64,000 nt of DNA, taken from NCBI GenBank assembly GCA_036346395.1, contig CM070606.1:15114915-15178914 (forward strand), given 5' to 3'. This DNA is from Hsuehochloa calcarea (lineage: Eukaryota; Streptophyta; Magnoliopsida; Poales; Poaceae). A program made the translations under genes and the position numbers. The notes below the pieces were generated by a model. It made no database searches. It was not told where the DNA came from and was given only the letters and a program-made list of their open reading frames with translations. The first letter of the stretch is position 1; every line of letters starts with the position of its first letter. Positions 1-11,131 of this stretch are shown here, in pieces.

Positions 1-60
1 CGAGAAAGTTTTGAAAGCGCCTATTCACCCCCCCCCTTTAGTCGCCTTTCCGGTCCTACA
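1..60 (+). mobile_element. 3' end of a SIRE-type copia LTR
   Basis: The 60 bases end in a C-rich tract followed by a stretch like AGTCGCCTTTCCGGTCCTACA. The same ending closes the SIRE-type LTRs at 8857, 15523, 24614 and 25445. The 5' part lies left of the window. It sits immediately before the leader and gag of element B, so it is probably another LTR inserted in B. No tRNA primer site follows, which suggests a solo LTR. Confidence 0.7.
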
Positions 61-537
61 GTATTTCAGTCAATCCTTCTTGAAGTTGTGTTTGTTGAGT
101 TTTACCTACCCCTGCCTAGTTCCTAACTTACCTTGTGCTTGCTACCTTATCTAACCCATGGAGCTCACCAGATGATTCAGACTCGTCAAGCTGCTGCAAG
201 TGGTTCCGGTACCCCCATACCAGAGCGCAATGAGCAGACCCCCGTAGGAGCAATTCCACCTCAAGCACCCTCAATTGACCTACAGAACTTTGAAGCTTTT
301 ATGGCAGCTCAAACTCAGCTGATGTATACAATGATGAATCAGATACAGACTATGAACAACCAAAACAACAACAACCACCATCGCAATTATGCCCTAGTCG
401 CTCATGGTCACCACGGGCCATCCAAGCTAGTCGAGTTCATGAGAACTCGTCCACCAACTTTTTCTAGACCTATATCACCAGTGGAAGCTGATGATTGGCC
501 GTGTTATTGAGAGAAAGGCATTGATCACCCAATGCGG
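61..537 (+). pseudogene. Element B gag, N-terminal part
   Basis: An ATG at 172 opens a frame starting MIQTRQAAASG and containing a Q/N-rich stretch (MMNQIQTMNNQNNNN) and the motif LVEFMRTRPPTFS followed by EADDW. This is the usual start of the Ty3 gag capsid region, which packages element RNA in cytoplasmic particles. A frameshift near 505 moves the frame; it then reads IERKALITQCG up to 537, where element A is inserted. The capsid continues at 9959. The 61-171 stretch is leader. Identification rests on motif and order, not on an alignment search. Confidence 0.75.
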
Positions 538-1339
538 TGATGAGGCATCCTACAACATCTTCTTCTCCTCCACCTAATGCTCATGATATACGCCTCGAGT
601 TGCCGACAGGACCAATAACAAGAGCACGTGCTAAGAAACTACAATCTCAGGTGAACTTGCTCATTAATGAATATGTTATTGATTTTAATGAAAATTTTAT
701 ACTACCTAAAAACAATGTTTTACTTGTGCTCAGGTTTGAAGAGTCAGCGATGGATGGAGATCAAGGATATGCGGCCGTCATACAAGGAAACACAAGTCCA
801 CGGTATGAACAGTGATCAGACCATAAATAGTGTAAATGCGTGAGCAGTACCCACGCTTCTGATGCAGGTCATGCTACGATCTTGCGGTCCATGTGAGCGA
901 TGGTTGCTACATTACCATGAGCGATTACTGCTATAGCGCTTGTGAATAGTACCACATGGAAAATGTAGTGTTGAATAGTTCTTAGCCAAGACTATATATT
1001 GAGGGGTAGACCCCATTGTAAAGCAGACCACGTTTATGCACAAGAATAGAACACAACTTATTGCTTGTTCTTTCATAACAGAGTTCATGCGAGGACTTAC
1101 GAGAAAAATAAGCGATCAATTGTTCGTTCTGCTTTTATGGTCAAGTTTGCTTTTCCGCTAGGAATTGCGGGCTTGGCGATCTCTGCTCGTGGCCTAGCAG
1201 TGATCAACCAGGTGCGTGTTGGTGAATATCCATAGCGTTGCAGTCCGTGCACTGGCGCGTGGTGTCTGACTTAGTGTTATTCGTCATCAAGCGCTATTTA
1301 TCCGCAGTTCTACTCGAGAAGATCGGGCCACCCGTATCA
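538..1339 (+). repeat. 5' LTR of element A (CRM clade)
   Basis: Starts TGATGAGGCATCC and ends CCCGTATCA, just before the primer site. An open frame at 537-815 (GPITRARAKKLQ and following) matches the polyprotein tail read into the 3' LTR, so the LTR itself encodes the C-terminus, as known for group A CRM elements. A TATA-like box (CTATATATT) lies at 992-1000, about 350 bases before the LTR end. The U3 carries repeated GAATAGTACC-like words and differs more between the two LTRs than the R/U5 half does. Confidence 0.85.
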
Positions 1340-1342
1340 TCG

Positions 1343-1358
1343 TGGTATCGATTCAGCC
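1343..1358 (+). other. Element A primer binding site
   Basis: TGGTATCGATTCAGCC lies three bases after the 5' LTR. It resembles the plant initiator-methionine tRNA 3'-end complement (TGGTATCAGAGC) with an altered middle. It is the expected site for minus-strand priming. Confidence 0.75.
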
Positions 1359-2471
1359 ACTCGGTAGAATCTCTTTTCCTACATTTGATAGATTATTTTT
1401 ACATCCTATATACCGAAAAAGCCACAAAAAAATATCATCTTTCGCCATAGTTTAATTCAGCATTTTTTAGTGCGTTTTGTTAGGTCTTAATCCACTCGTT
1501 CATAGTGTTTAGTTGCTGGTCGTGTTCCGTTCGCGTCTCTTTTTGTTTTCTCTTTCACAAATTTTTGTGTTCATACTTGATTCTTGCTTTGTGCAACTAA
1601 ACATTACTTATATCTAGTGGATTGCACGTTATTTTATTCATGAACCTTTCGATCCGTTCGCGAACCTATCGTACCTATTGAGACTAGTTTGTTGTTGTGC
1701 TCGAGGGACTGCTCTTAGGATTTTGAGCCGCCAAGTTTTCACGTCTGGTACTGTTCGCATAACTTGCTGTTAGTAGTTGGCTGTGAAAAAAACGAACAAA
1801 AAAAGGGGTTGATTGATTAGTGCTGGCTGTGAGTGAAAAAAAAGAAGAGAGCAAAAGAAAAGGAGAAAAAAAAGAGAAACAGATAACAAAAAAAAACAGA
1901 AGGCAAACTTTTCGGCTATAGTTTTCAATCCTTTTATTGGAGCCAGTTTATATACTTGTATCCGCTGCTGTTCGCGTACCATAATTTTGAGCAATCTTGT
2001 GCCCTCATAAACAACTTTTGAGCACTAGCTAGCATCTCTCCTTGGCTATTTACAATCTGACGTTCGTCTCCATCTGAAATTGTTCTTTGTATCGCTCATT
2101 ACTTTGATTGCAATAGTCCCATTATCATTGTGCGTGTGTTGCTGTCTACTCTTCACTTATATTTATCAATCGGCAATTAGGCATTGTGAGTCTCGTTTGG
2201 ATTGCTACCTAGCTCGATAATCTTTAAATTCTGAATTTGTTAGGTTGTTTCCTCACCTAGCTCCACCAAAAACATCTGTGTCATGTATTGTCTATCGTTC
2301 TTGATATTCGCTCGCACAATCTTGGTTGGTCGTTTCTTTGCTCTGAGCATAAGTTTCTTTGCTCTTAATTTACTTCGGAACAATACAACTTGCTTTGTTT
2401 CAGAACAGTAGTTGAGAGATTCCCACTTATTTTCCACATATATTGTCACTTGGTATTTTTACTTCTGTAAA
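1359..2471 (+). other. Element A untranslated leader
   Basis: About 1.1 kb between primer site and gag start. It is AT-rich, with long A and GA runs near 1785-1910, and no coding motif on either strand. Long leaders are common in plant Ty3 elements. Confidence 0.7.
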
Positions 2472-3930
2472 ATGTCAGGAAGCAAGCAGGACAAGGATCT
2501 GGACGGCAACCTTCGCGATCCGGTCACCAAGATGCACTACCATACACCGTGCCACGCTCGGGACGAGTTCGGTGAGGTTGACAGTCTTGGCGACCTTGGC
2601 GTGTCAAACCAACGGGCGGCAGGGATAGATTTTCATAAGCTATCCGTGGTTGTCGGCGACAACCATAAGATCTTGCTCGGCGCTATTGCCAAGCTCACGC
2701 TCCGTGCGGTTGGGTACGTGGCGGCGGGAGTTACACCTCCGTCTGGCGTATGACGAGGCAGATCGGAGGCGCCACTGAAGACAGCGAGGATGATCACGCC
2801 TCGACAGCGCGATGAGCAGTGCATGTTCGTGGCGGCACAACAACGTCATGCTATTGCGAGGTCATGGCGCATCCCCTACAAAGAAGCGCGGCCGTGGCAG
2901 CGATGCGGGAGGCGGCGCCCGCGGGCGCCAATGATGGCGTCCGATGGTGCCTATGGAGCGCGCGTATCGGCGCCTATGGGGTGCCTACTATGGCGCCCAT
3001 GGAGGGCGCGGCAACATACCCCCGGCGATTACAGCGATGAGTCCGTGTTCGATGACTATTTGCGCGTCGTCCACATAATCAATATGCATGCAATCGTCGG
3101 TAGCGATGAGGGCGCCGATGATCGGTTGCAAAACCCAAGTTCACGATGCCATCCTTTGAGGTACAGCGAGGTAGAGGTTGATCTTGCATGTGGTGAAAGT
3201 TGATAAGCTGTTAAGCATAAACCGCTATTTTGATCAGCGCAAGTTGGATCTTGCTGTTGTTGCTTTGGATGGATATGCTGCTACATGGTGGGAGCGTTGT
3301 ATGCAACAGCGTATGGAGCGACACGAACCCCATGTTGTTACATGGGGCGGTGAAACAACAGATCGTGCGCTTTGTACCTACACATTACAAGCGCTCGTTG
3401 CATGAGAAGCTGATTGGGTTTCGACAGGGGTTGAAATCAGTTGATGAGTATTATAAAGTGATGGAGCAGATTATCATACATGCTAATGTGCGTGAGAATG
3501 AGGAACAAGCGATGGCTCGTTTTCTTGCCGGGATGAATTATGCTATTCGACGGATCGTTAATCATCATCAATACAACAACATGGTTGAGTTGATGTATCA
3601 AACATGTGAGGCTGAGAAGTAGGTCATTGAAGATGCTAAGTATGCGGCATGTCAACGTTATTCAGCGAATACAGCACCTCCGTACAACACAGGACAGCCA
3701 GGCAAGCCCGCTCCATCAGGGGGCAATTCCGCGATGCGATTCGGCCTGAGGAAGGCGGATATGCGCCACCAGCGCAGCGACCACTTGGCGCCCGGTGCTA
3801 GTGCGGCATCCTCGATGGGTTCTCTGGGCCGTTCACGTGATCGACATGCTACAAGTGCAAGGGAGTTGGTCATTTTGAAAGATTGCCCAAATAATAAAGT
3901 TATGATATATCTTGATGATGGGTATATTTG
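2472..3930 (+). pseudogene. Element A gag polyprotein
   Basis: The ATG at 2472 opens MSGSKQDKDLDGN, the first in-frame start after the leader. Frames shift at about 2750, 3200 and 3400. Capsid signatures appear: a block ending in WWERCMQQRM near 3300, then GLKSVDEYYKVMEQ and ARFLAGMNYAIRR at about 3430-3550, a typical Ty3 gag helix pair. An in-frame stop lies at about 3620. A degraded zinc knuckle ending KDCPNNKVMIYLDDGYI lies at about 3880-3930; only part of its CCHC is left. The 2880-3010 stretch has tandem GCGCC/ATGG-rich words. Gag would form the particle; this copy cannot be translated through. Confidence 0.75.
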
Positions 3931-4090
3931 ACTAGTGATGAGAAAATACTACTCCATTTGCTTATGTTGCAGATGATCCTACAAAGGATGAGAGATTGGA
4001 CTGTAGACCGGGGTCGCTAGATGGACAACATATGCTAGTGTGCACACCTCGTGTACTTAGCGTGTCACAAAGCTAGTCTTCCATATGCAG

Positions 4091-4528
4091 ATTACAATTT
4101 ATTTGATCATGGCGACAATTGGTGGTAAAGTGTGCAAAGTTATAGTTGATGGAGGAAGTTGTCATAATCTGGCCAGCAAGGAGATGTGCACAAAATTGAG
4201 CTTAAAATATTTACCGCATCCTTATCCTTATTATGTGTAGTGGTTGAGCGATGTGGGCGAGGTGAAAGTCGATCATATAGTGCGAGTGCACTTCAAGATT
4301 AGCAAATATGGGGATACCATTGTGTGCGATGTTGTGCCGATGTCAGTTTGTCACTTGCTGTTGGGGCACCCATGGCAATTTGATCGCCATGTTTATCATG
4401 ATGGGCATACAAACTGCTACAAGTTTAAGTGGAGCGGCAAAGATGTGATTTTGTATCCACTTACACCGACAGAGATAGTCAATGTTGATAAGAAGAAAGT
4501 TGCGGTGAAAATTGAGTACACCAAATAG
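4091..4528 (+). pseudogene. Element A aspartic protease region
   Basis: The catalytic region reads VDGGSCHNL near 4145-4165, followed after a stop (TAG near 4238) by an open frame from 4244 ending in KIEYTK. The stretch CDVVPMSVCHLLLGHPWQFD near 4330-4385 is the second conserved block of Ty3 proteases of this type. The retropepsin-like protease cuts gag-pol inside the particle. The same two blocks recur in the intron element at about 52920-53200, so the two are related. Confidence 0.75.
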
Positions 4529-4799
4529 CGAGATTCCACCTTGGTGAGTGAGAGCCACAAGCCAAAATTGGCGGTAAAAGAAAAGTGAGGAGAAGCGGTT
4601 TAGTAATGTTAGCCACCAAATCAGATATGAGAGCTTTTTGTGAGAATTCCAATTTGGTGCACTTTGTACTCCTGTACAAAGATGTTTTGCTTTCTACTAA
4701 TGACTTAACGTCTCTTCCTAGTGGTGTCTCTCATGTTTTGCAGGAATTCAACGACATTTTTCTGGGGGAGGTGCCCGCTGGTTTACCACTAATCCGTGA

Positions 4800-5656
4800 G
4801 GATAGAGCATCAAATTGATTTGATTAGGGAAGCGGCGCTACCGAACCGACCACCATACCGCACCAACCAGAAAACAAAGGAAATTTAGAACCAAGTACAA
4901 GAGCTTCTCGACAAAGGGTATGTCTGTAGCTTAAGCCCTTGTGCTATTCTTGTTATTTTAGTTCCTAAGAAAGATGGTACTTGGCGCTGTGCATAGATTG
5001 TAGAGCGATTAATAATATCACTATTCGATATCGTGATCCTAACCTCGCTTAGATGATATGTTAGACGAATTGAGTGGTGCTCTTATTTTCTCTAAAATTG
5101 ATCTGTGTAGTGGGTATCATCAAATTAGGATGAAAGAAGGGGATGAGTGGAAAACTGCTTTTAAAACAAAATTTGATTTGTATGAGTGGTTAGTCATGCC
5201 TTTTGGGTTAACTAATGCACCTAGTACATTCATGAGATTGATGAATCATGTTTTGCGGCATTTCATTTGGAAATTTGTGGTCGTGTATTTTGATGTTATC
5301 TTGATTTACAACCATAATGAATCTGATCATATTGCCCACATTAGACAAGTGTTACAAGTTTCTGCGATGCTAGGTTGTTTGGGAACTTAGCGAAGTACAC
5401 TTTTTGCAAAGATCGTGTAATATTTTTGGGCTATGTGGTTTCAGCACAGGGAGTAGAGGTAGATGCGTCTAAAATTAAAGCAATTAAAAATTGGCCTACA
5501 CCTATGAATGTTAGTCAAATTAGGAGCTTTCATGGACTCGCTGGTTTTTATCAGCATTTCGTTAAGGATTTTAGCACCATCGCTCCCCCACTGAATGAAT
5601 TAACAAAAAAATGTCTTGAGTTTACATGGGGGGTTGGCACAGCAAGCTGCATTTGA
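4800..5656 (+). pseudogene. Element A reverse transcriptase
   Basis: RT motifs run in order: a Y-R-T-N entry near 4855, KKDGTW at about 4970, FSKIDLCSGYHQIRMKEGD at about 5090, LVMPFGLTNAPSTFM at about 5190, then the catalytic box. In the main frame (5058-5390) that box reads YFDV at 5286-5297 where the family has YxDD: the second metal-binding aspartate is valine (GTT). A frameshift follows at about 5370, and the connection domain (FLGYVVSAQGVEVD, then FHGLAGFYQHFVKDFSTIAPPLNEL) runs in the next frame to 5656. The copy is inactive on both counts. Confidence 0.88.
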
Positions 5657-6395
5657 TGAATTGAAAAAGTGTTTAACTCAGGCACCGTTACTTGTTTTAC
5701 CCGATTTCACTAAGAATTTTGAAATTGAATGTGATGCTAGTGGAATTGGTATTGGCGGTGTTTTGATGCAAGAGGGTAGACCGATTGCTTATTTTAGCGA
5801 GAAACTCAAAGGTGCACAATTGAATTATCCGGTCCATGACAAGGAACTGTATGCTTTAGTGCGAGTTTTAGAAGTTTGGAAATATTATTTATGGCCTAAG
5901 GAATTCATTATACATTTTGATCATGAGGCAATAAAATATTTGCAAGGCCAAGCTAAGCTGAACCGTCGACATGCTAAGTGGGTAGAATTTATCGAGTCGT
6001 TTCCTTACATTGTGAAATATAAGAAGGGAAAGGAAAATGTGGTTGCTGATGCTCTTTCTAGGAAAAGTGTGCTTTTAAATTGCTTAGATGTGCAAGTTCC
6101 TGGTTTAGAGAGTTTGATTGATTTATATGCTAATGACCATGATTTCGCTTCACCTTATGCGCTTAGCAAAAATGGGAAAGGCTGGGATAAATTTCACATT
6201 CATGATGGATTTTTATTTCGTGCTAATAAACTATGCGTTCCAGAATCGTCCATGTGTTTGTTATTATTGCAGGAATCTCATGCCGGTAGATTGATGGGAC
6301 ATTTTGGACGTGAAAATACGCTGTCTATGCTGAGCGATCACTTTTATTGGTCTAAGATGAGGCGTGATGTGGATAGGTATGTACAACGGTCATAA
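5616..6395 (+). pseudogene. Element A RNase H and integrase zinc domain
   Basis: A 259-codon open frame. It holds RNase H motifs (IECDASGIGIGGVL, YDKELYALVR-like VHDKELYALVR, HFDHEAIKYLQGQAKLNRRHAKW, NVVADALSRK) and then the H2C2 start of integrase (LLQESHAGRLMGHFGRENTLSML). The expected CxxC comes after a frameshift just past 6395. RNase H removes the RNA template during cDNA synthesis. This is the longest intact stretch of A. Confidence 0.88.
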
Positions 6396-6977
6396 CTTGT
6401 CACAAGGTGAAATCGAAGTTGCATCCACATGGTTTGTATACTCCTTTTCCAGTTCCTAATGCACCATGGGAAGATATTAGTATGTATTTTGTTTTAGGAC
6501 TGCCTAGGACTACGAGGGGAGAGATTTTGTTTTTGTCGTTGTGGATCGATTTTCGAAGATGGCACACTTTATTCCGTGCCACAAGAGCGACGATGCATGC
6601 ACGTTGCTGATTTATTTTTCAGGGAGATAGTGCGGTTACATGGCGTACCGAGGACCATTGTCTCGGATTGCGACGTCAAATTCATGAGTTATTTCTGGAA
6701 GAAACTTTGGGGGAAGCTAGGGATAAGCTTGTTATTGAGCACAACTTGTCATCCCCAAACTGATGGTCAAATAGAGGTGGTGAACCGCACACTTTCGATG
6801 CTACTAAGGACCATGATCAAGAAAAATATCAAGGAGTGGGAGGACTGTTTGCCACATGTGGAGTTCGCCTACAACAGATCCGTCCACTCTACTACACACA
6901 TGTGCCCATTTGAGGTGGTGTATGGTTTCAAGCCTACTACGCCACTTGATTTGCTACCGCTTCCAAGTCAATCATGA
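6396..6977 (+). pseudogene. Element A integrase core
   Basis: After the zinc domain come PHGLYTPFPVPNAPWEDISM and LGLPRT, then the catalytic core over two frames (6407-6610 and 6576-6977). Core motifs visible are WIDF (first Asp block), TIVSDCDVKF (second Asp) and HPQTDGQIEVVNRTL (Glu), followed by ECL..VEFAYNRSVHSTT-like sequence and FEVVYGF. The D,D-35-E integrase inserts cDNA in the nucleus. A frameshift near 6580 and an altered first block disable it. Confidence 0.85.
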
Positions 6978-7089
6978 ACACATATGGAGGCGTCAAAGAG
7001 GGCTGAATATACGAAGAAATTGCACATCAAGGTGAAAGAAGAAATTGGCGTAAGGCGAAGTACTATCTTGACAAAGCGAACAAGAAAAG
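6978..7089 (+). pseudogene. Element A pol between integrase core and solo LTR
   Basis: Short remainder of the integrase C-terminal region: EASKRAEYTKKLH-like sequence at about 6985-7030, then basic codons, cut at 7089 by the SIRE-type LTR. Frameshifted. Confidence 0.6.
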
Positions 7090-8857
7090 TGTGGATATCA
7101 TGGGGATATGCTCCGGATCTTAGGATGATGTGACAATTGGCAATGGCATTGAAGGTTTGTCATTTTGCATGTTTTGGCAAAAAGCAGTCTTTGTCGAGCC
7201 ATAACAGTATATGGCCGGCGGTGTGATCGAGACCGGTCCATCTGCGATCCGACCCAAGCCATAGCGGCGGTCCGACCGGCCAACATCAGAATGTGGTGTT
7301 ATAAGTTGGGTCAAAAATAGAGGTAGCGAGCCTTGATGGATTCTATTGCACTTGGTCCCATAATTTTTGGAGTCTCCAGTCAAAAGTTCTATTGGATTAA
7401 AAATTCCAGTATGTTTCAGAATTTTAGAGGTTGAAATCGGCTAAGTCCCAACTGGCGGTCTGACCGGCCAATAGGTGGCGGTCGAGCCGGCGGTGGTGAT
7501 CGAGCCGACCTAAGCGATCGACCGGTTTTCACTTGGATCGTCGGGCTTCGGGGCGGCGATGTTCGGTTGTTAGGTCAAAGTCATGAGTTTCAGTGCATAT
7601 GTATTGCATGATGCATGTTTTGACTAATATGGGTCAAGTTGTGAAGAACTTGTTTCCAGATTCGGTTTACTTGTCTATTGTAGTGCAGGTTGCTTGGTGG
7701 TCAATGACGGTCAACGGCGAGGATGATCGGGACTAGGTTTGGAGAGCTGAGGTCTAGAACGATCGACGATGCCGGGTGAGGTCAATGAACTCAAGCGTGG
7801 TGCAAGATGGACAAGGGTGACCTATTGGCTAATCCGCTGCGCAACATGGCGCAAGGTGTAGCTAATTAGGTCAAGAGGTGTTAAAGACGGCGCATTAAAA
7901 TGTGTGTGTATGTGTCCCGTTTGTTTTGGGCCATAACGGAAGACCAATTTTGTCAAACTTCTAGAAGGTCTAAGCCTCCACTATAAATAGAGGAGGGTGG
8001 TGGCTGCACCCCCTCTCTAGTTTTGCTTCTTCTCTTTTATCTTAGAAACCCTAATTTGCTTAGGGAGATCTTTTGTGGAAGCTAGGGTTTTTGATAGTTT
8101 GATGTGATTTTCGTGCTCTTGGATTGAGCATTGTCCTCCATTGATGGAGTGGCTGTATGCCCATATCATATCAAATCAATCAAAGGAAAGTTTGATCAAT
8201 GTCTTGATTCATTGCGGTCTTTCTCTATATTTGATGATTTTGAGTCTTTCTTTGATCCGCGGGTTTTTGCTTGAATTCTCCACGTGATCTAGCTTGCTGT
8301 GACATGCGGGAACATATCTAGGATCATCTTGATCATCAATCACCCACGAGCAAGATTTTGGATCTAGTTTTTGTTTTAACCCGGTTTTGAACCCTTCTTC
8401 AATCAAACAGAAAATGATCGTTATTCTTCTGAAAGTTATCACAATCTTGATTGGAATAGGTTCTGACATCATAGAAGGTGTGTTCCAAGTTTCATCAAGT
8501 TTGGAGTTGTAGATCAAAAGCTTCATCTGTTTGCAACCGTCATCGAGTGCATTTTGATCATTCTTGGTAGGTGGTCGAGACCGCTTAAGGCCACCGGTCG
8601 GACCGCTTGAGTCATCGGTCAGACCGCCATTGACCCAGCGGTCCGACCGCCAGTGCATTGAATTGGTTTAGTCTTTGTTGTTTTTTGTCGTATTGCTCAG
8701 GGCTTTAAATTGGATTCAATATTAGTCTTAGATGTCTTGATATCTTGATCTTCATAGCTTCCATAGCTACTAGAGTAAAATATTATTGAATCAATTATTT
8801 ATGAAAAAGTGAGCATGCTCCTATTCACCCCCCTCTAGTCGCCTTTTCGGTCTAACA
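7090..8857 (+). mobile_element. SIRE-type copia solo LTR (1768 bp) with AAAAG duplication
   Basis: Starts TGTGGATATCATGGGG and ends TTTTCGGTCTAACA. It is flanked on both sides by AAAAG (7085-7089 and 8858-8862), a perfect 5-bp target duplication. No internal region is present, so it is a solo LTR left by LTR-LTR recombination. TATAAATA at 7982-7989 is the likely LTR promoter box. A four-unit array of GGTCGGACCGC-like words lies at about 8570-8652. It interrupts the pol tail of element A. It is the most complete reference for this LTR family apart from the two of element C. Confidence 0.93.
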
Positions 8858-9121
8858 AAAAGAAAGAAGATAATTTTTCAGCCAGGCGATTTAGTTTGGT
8901 TCCACTACATGAAGTATCGCTTTCGGATCGATGCAAATCGAAATTCTTGCCACGAGGAGATGGACCTTTCAAAGTGCTTGGCGGATTAACGATAATATGT
9001 AGAAAATCGATCTTAGGGAGATGACTATGGCGAGACTCGACATTCAACGTTCTTGATTTATCGTCGTTCTTGGTCTTGATGATCTAGCATCGAGGATGAC
9101 GCCTTTTCAAGAGCGGGAGGA
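8858..9121 (+). pseudogene. Element A pol tail and polypurine tract
   Basis: Coding resumes after the solo LTR with IIFQPGDLVWFHYMKYRF, then a shifted KIDLREM-like stretch and FQERED, the conserved integrase C-terminal tail of CRM-clade elements. The purine run CAAGAGCGGGAGGA at about 9107-9121 lies directly before the 3' LTR and should prime plus-strand synthesis. Confidence 0.8.
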
Positions 9122-9958
9122 TGATGAGGGCATCCCTACAACACCTTCTTCTCCTCCACCTAATGCTCATGATATACGTCTCGAGTTGCCAACAGGACCA
9201 ATAACAAGAGTACGTGCCAAGAAACTACAATCTTAGGTGAGCTTGCTCCTTAATGAATATGTCATTGATTTTAATGAGAATTTTATACTACCTAAAAATA
9301 ATGTTTTACTTGTGCTCAGGTTTGAAGAGTCAGCAATGGATGGAGAATAAGTATATGCGGCCGTCATCCAAGGAAGCACAAGTCCACGGCATGAACAGCG
9401 ATCGGTCCATGAATAGCACCGTGTGTGAACAGTACCCTCGCTATAGTACCAGGTCGTGCTACAGTGTCGGGCCGTGTGAGCGATGCACCTTTCTGATGTC
9501 GGGCGCGTGAGCGATACACCTTTCGATTGCCCATGAATAGTACCTACTACATCGCGCTTGAATAGTACCATATAGAAAATTTAGTGCTGAATAGTTCTTA
9601 GCCAGGACTATATATTGAGGGGTAGACCCCCATTGTAAAGCAGACCACATTTATGCATAAGAATAGAACACAAGTTATTGCTTGTTCTTTCATAACAGAG
9701 TTCATGCGAGGACTTCTGAGAGAGAATTAGGCGATCAATTGTTCGTTCTACTTTTTAAGGTCAAGTTTGCTTTTCCGCTGGGAATTGAGGGCTTGGCGAT
9801 CTCTGCTCGTGGTCTAGCGGTGATCAACCAGGTGCGTGTTGGCGAATATCCATAGAGCTGCAAGTCCGTGCACTGGCACGTGGTGTACAGCTGAGTGTTA
9901 TTCGTCATCAAGCGCTATTATCCGCAGTTCTACTTGAAAGATCGGGCCACCCGTATCC
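9122..9958 (+). repeat. 3' LTR of element A
   Basis: Starts TGATGAGGGCATCCC and ends near CCCGTATCCA. It matches 538-1339 along its length, with many scattered substitutions and a longer U3 that duplicates a GTGAGCGAT-CACCTTTC unit (about 9476-9522). The encoded tail (GPITRVRAKKLQS) is stopped by a TAG at about 9235. The TATA-like box is at 9608-9616. After it the gag of B resumes directly; no exact copy of the left flank TGCGG is seen, so a few bases were lost. Confidence 0.88.
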
Positions 9959-11131
9959 ATGACAATCATGAAAAAGTCATATGCGCCACTCACATATGGA
10001 AGGCATAGTTGCCGAATGGTAGGAAAACTTACATGCGGCGCATGAGACATCATAAAACATCACACAGGAAGAGTTCTTAACTACTTTTCACTAGTACCAT
10101 ATCTGGAAGGGATCATGAATTTGAAGAAGGATGAGTTTCGCGCACTCAAGCAAGGAGGAATGTTAGTATTGACTACCTCAATAAATTCTCTCAACTTGCC
10201 GCTATGCTCTGAAGATGTAAGCCACAGGCATGGCTCGTTAGAGTCGTTTTCTAAAGAGATTGAACAACTGGTTGCAAGTCAACACCTTGCCCACACCTTT
10301 CGGATTTTGAGAGTTAATCAACAAAGCTTTGATTACGGAAGATAAGCGCAAGGAATTGAAAGATAACATAGCGCGAATGGCCCGACAAAGGAAGTCACCG
10401 ACCACGGTGAAAGCAAGAGCGATCCATCGTGGTTTAACCATTTTCCTCGATGAGAATTCTCTCGAAGCGCCTACACCGAACTCAACACCTCGTCCAGTTG
10501 CTCAAATCTTTTGCAATTCTGTACCAGTCAACCCCAATCCAGGAAGCAACCCACAGAATGGGCCTAGAATTTGTTTTACCTGCCGCCAGCCAGGGCACTT
10601 CGCCAGTCGATGCCCTCAGAATGGAACGATAACTCCAGTACGCTTCAACCTTTGAGCTACACTAGCCAAGACACCAGCACAGAGCAACCATCAAGGGACT
10701 TCTCAAGCTTCCAGTCAAACTGGAGGAGCACCGCAATCAGTGGTCAGAGGCCGTGTTAATCACGTCACTCTAGAAGGAGCTCAGGAAGCACCCAACGTCG
10801 TACTTGGTAAGTTTCTAGTAAATTCAGTACCTGCATCAGTTCTGTTTGATTCTAGAGCTTCACATTCGTTTGTTTCAGGAGTTTTTGCAACTAAGAATAG
10901 TTTAGAAATTATGCATCTTAAGCATGCTCTGTTAGTCCAGTCGCCTGGAGCAGAGCTAAGTTCTAAAGTGGGATGTTTAGGAGCTAAGTTACTCATAGCT
11001 GGAGTTGAGTTTCTAGCCAACCTAATTGTTCTAAACACCCAGACCATAGATGTCATCCTTGGTATGGATTGGTTATCCAAGCACAAAGCTATGTTAGATT
11101 GTGGCCGAAGAGCCGTAACAATCGAGGATAC
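9959..11131 (+). pseudogene. Element B gag C-terminal part and protease
   Basis: Gag resumes in the capsid: a frame with EWW, AAHE and EEF near 10014-10085, then MNLKKDEFRALKQGGM at 10115. Further frames carry LITEDKRKELKDN (10325) and an intact zinc knuckle CFTCRQPGHFASRC (10572-10613, CX2CX4HX4C). The protease frame (10740-11156) has VLFDSRASHSFVSG: the catalytic DSG triad reads DSR (10848-10856), a single GGA to AGA change. ILGMDWLSKHKAMLDC, the second protease block, follows at about 11055-11100. Several frameshifts are present. The frame is cut at 11131 by the BARE-like LTR. Confidence 0.85.

Larger units (their letters stand above)
538..9958 (+). mobile_element. Element A: CRM-clade Ty3/gypsy retrotransposon
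   Basis: Both LTRs are present (538-1339 and 9122-9958) and start TGATGAGG, as CRM/CRR centromeric retrotransposon LTRs typically do. A primer site follows the 5' LTR and a purine tract (CAAGAGCGGGAGGA) precedes the 3' LTR. Internal order is gag, PR, RT, RH, IN, with a C-terminal tail that runs into the LTR. It lies inside the capsid coding of B: TGCGG precedes it, but the right-hand duplication is not preserved. Mostly substitution-type LTR differences make it clearly older than element C. A SIRE-type solo LTR (7090-8857) interrupts its pol end. Confidence 0.85.

Noticed and set aside
1340..1360. tRNA gene at primer-site sequence
   Set aside because: Only the 3'-end complement of a tRNA is present; no cloverleaf can be formed. 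It is a primer binding site.
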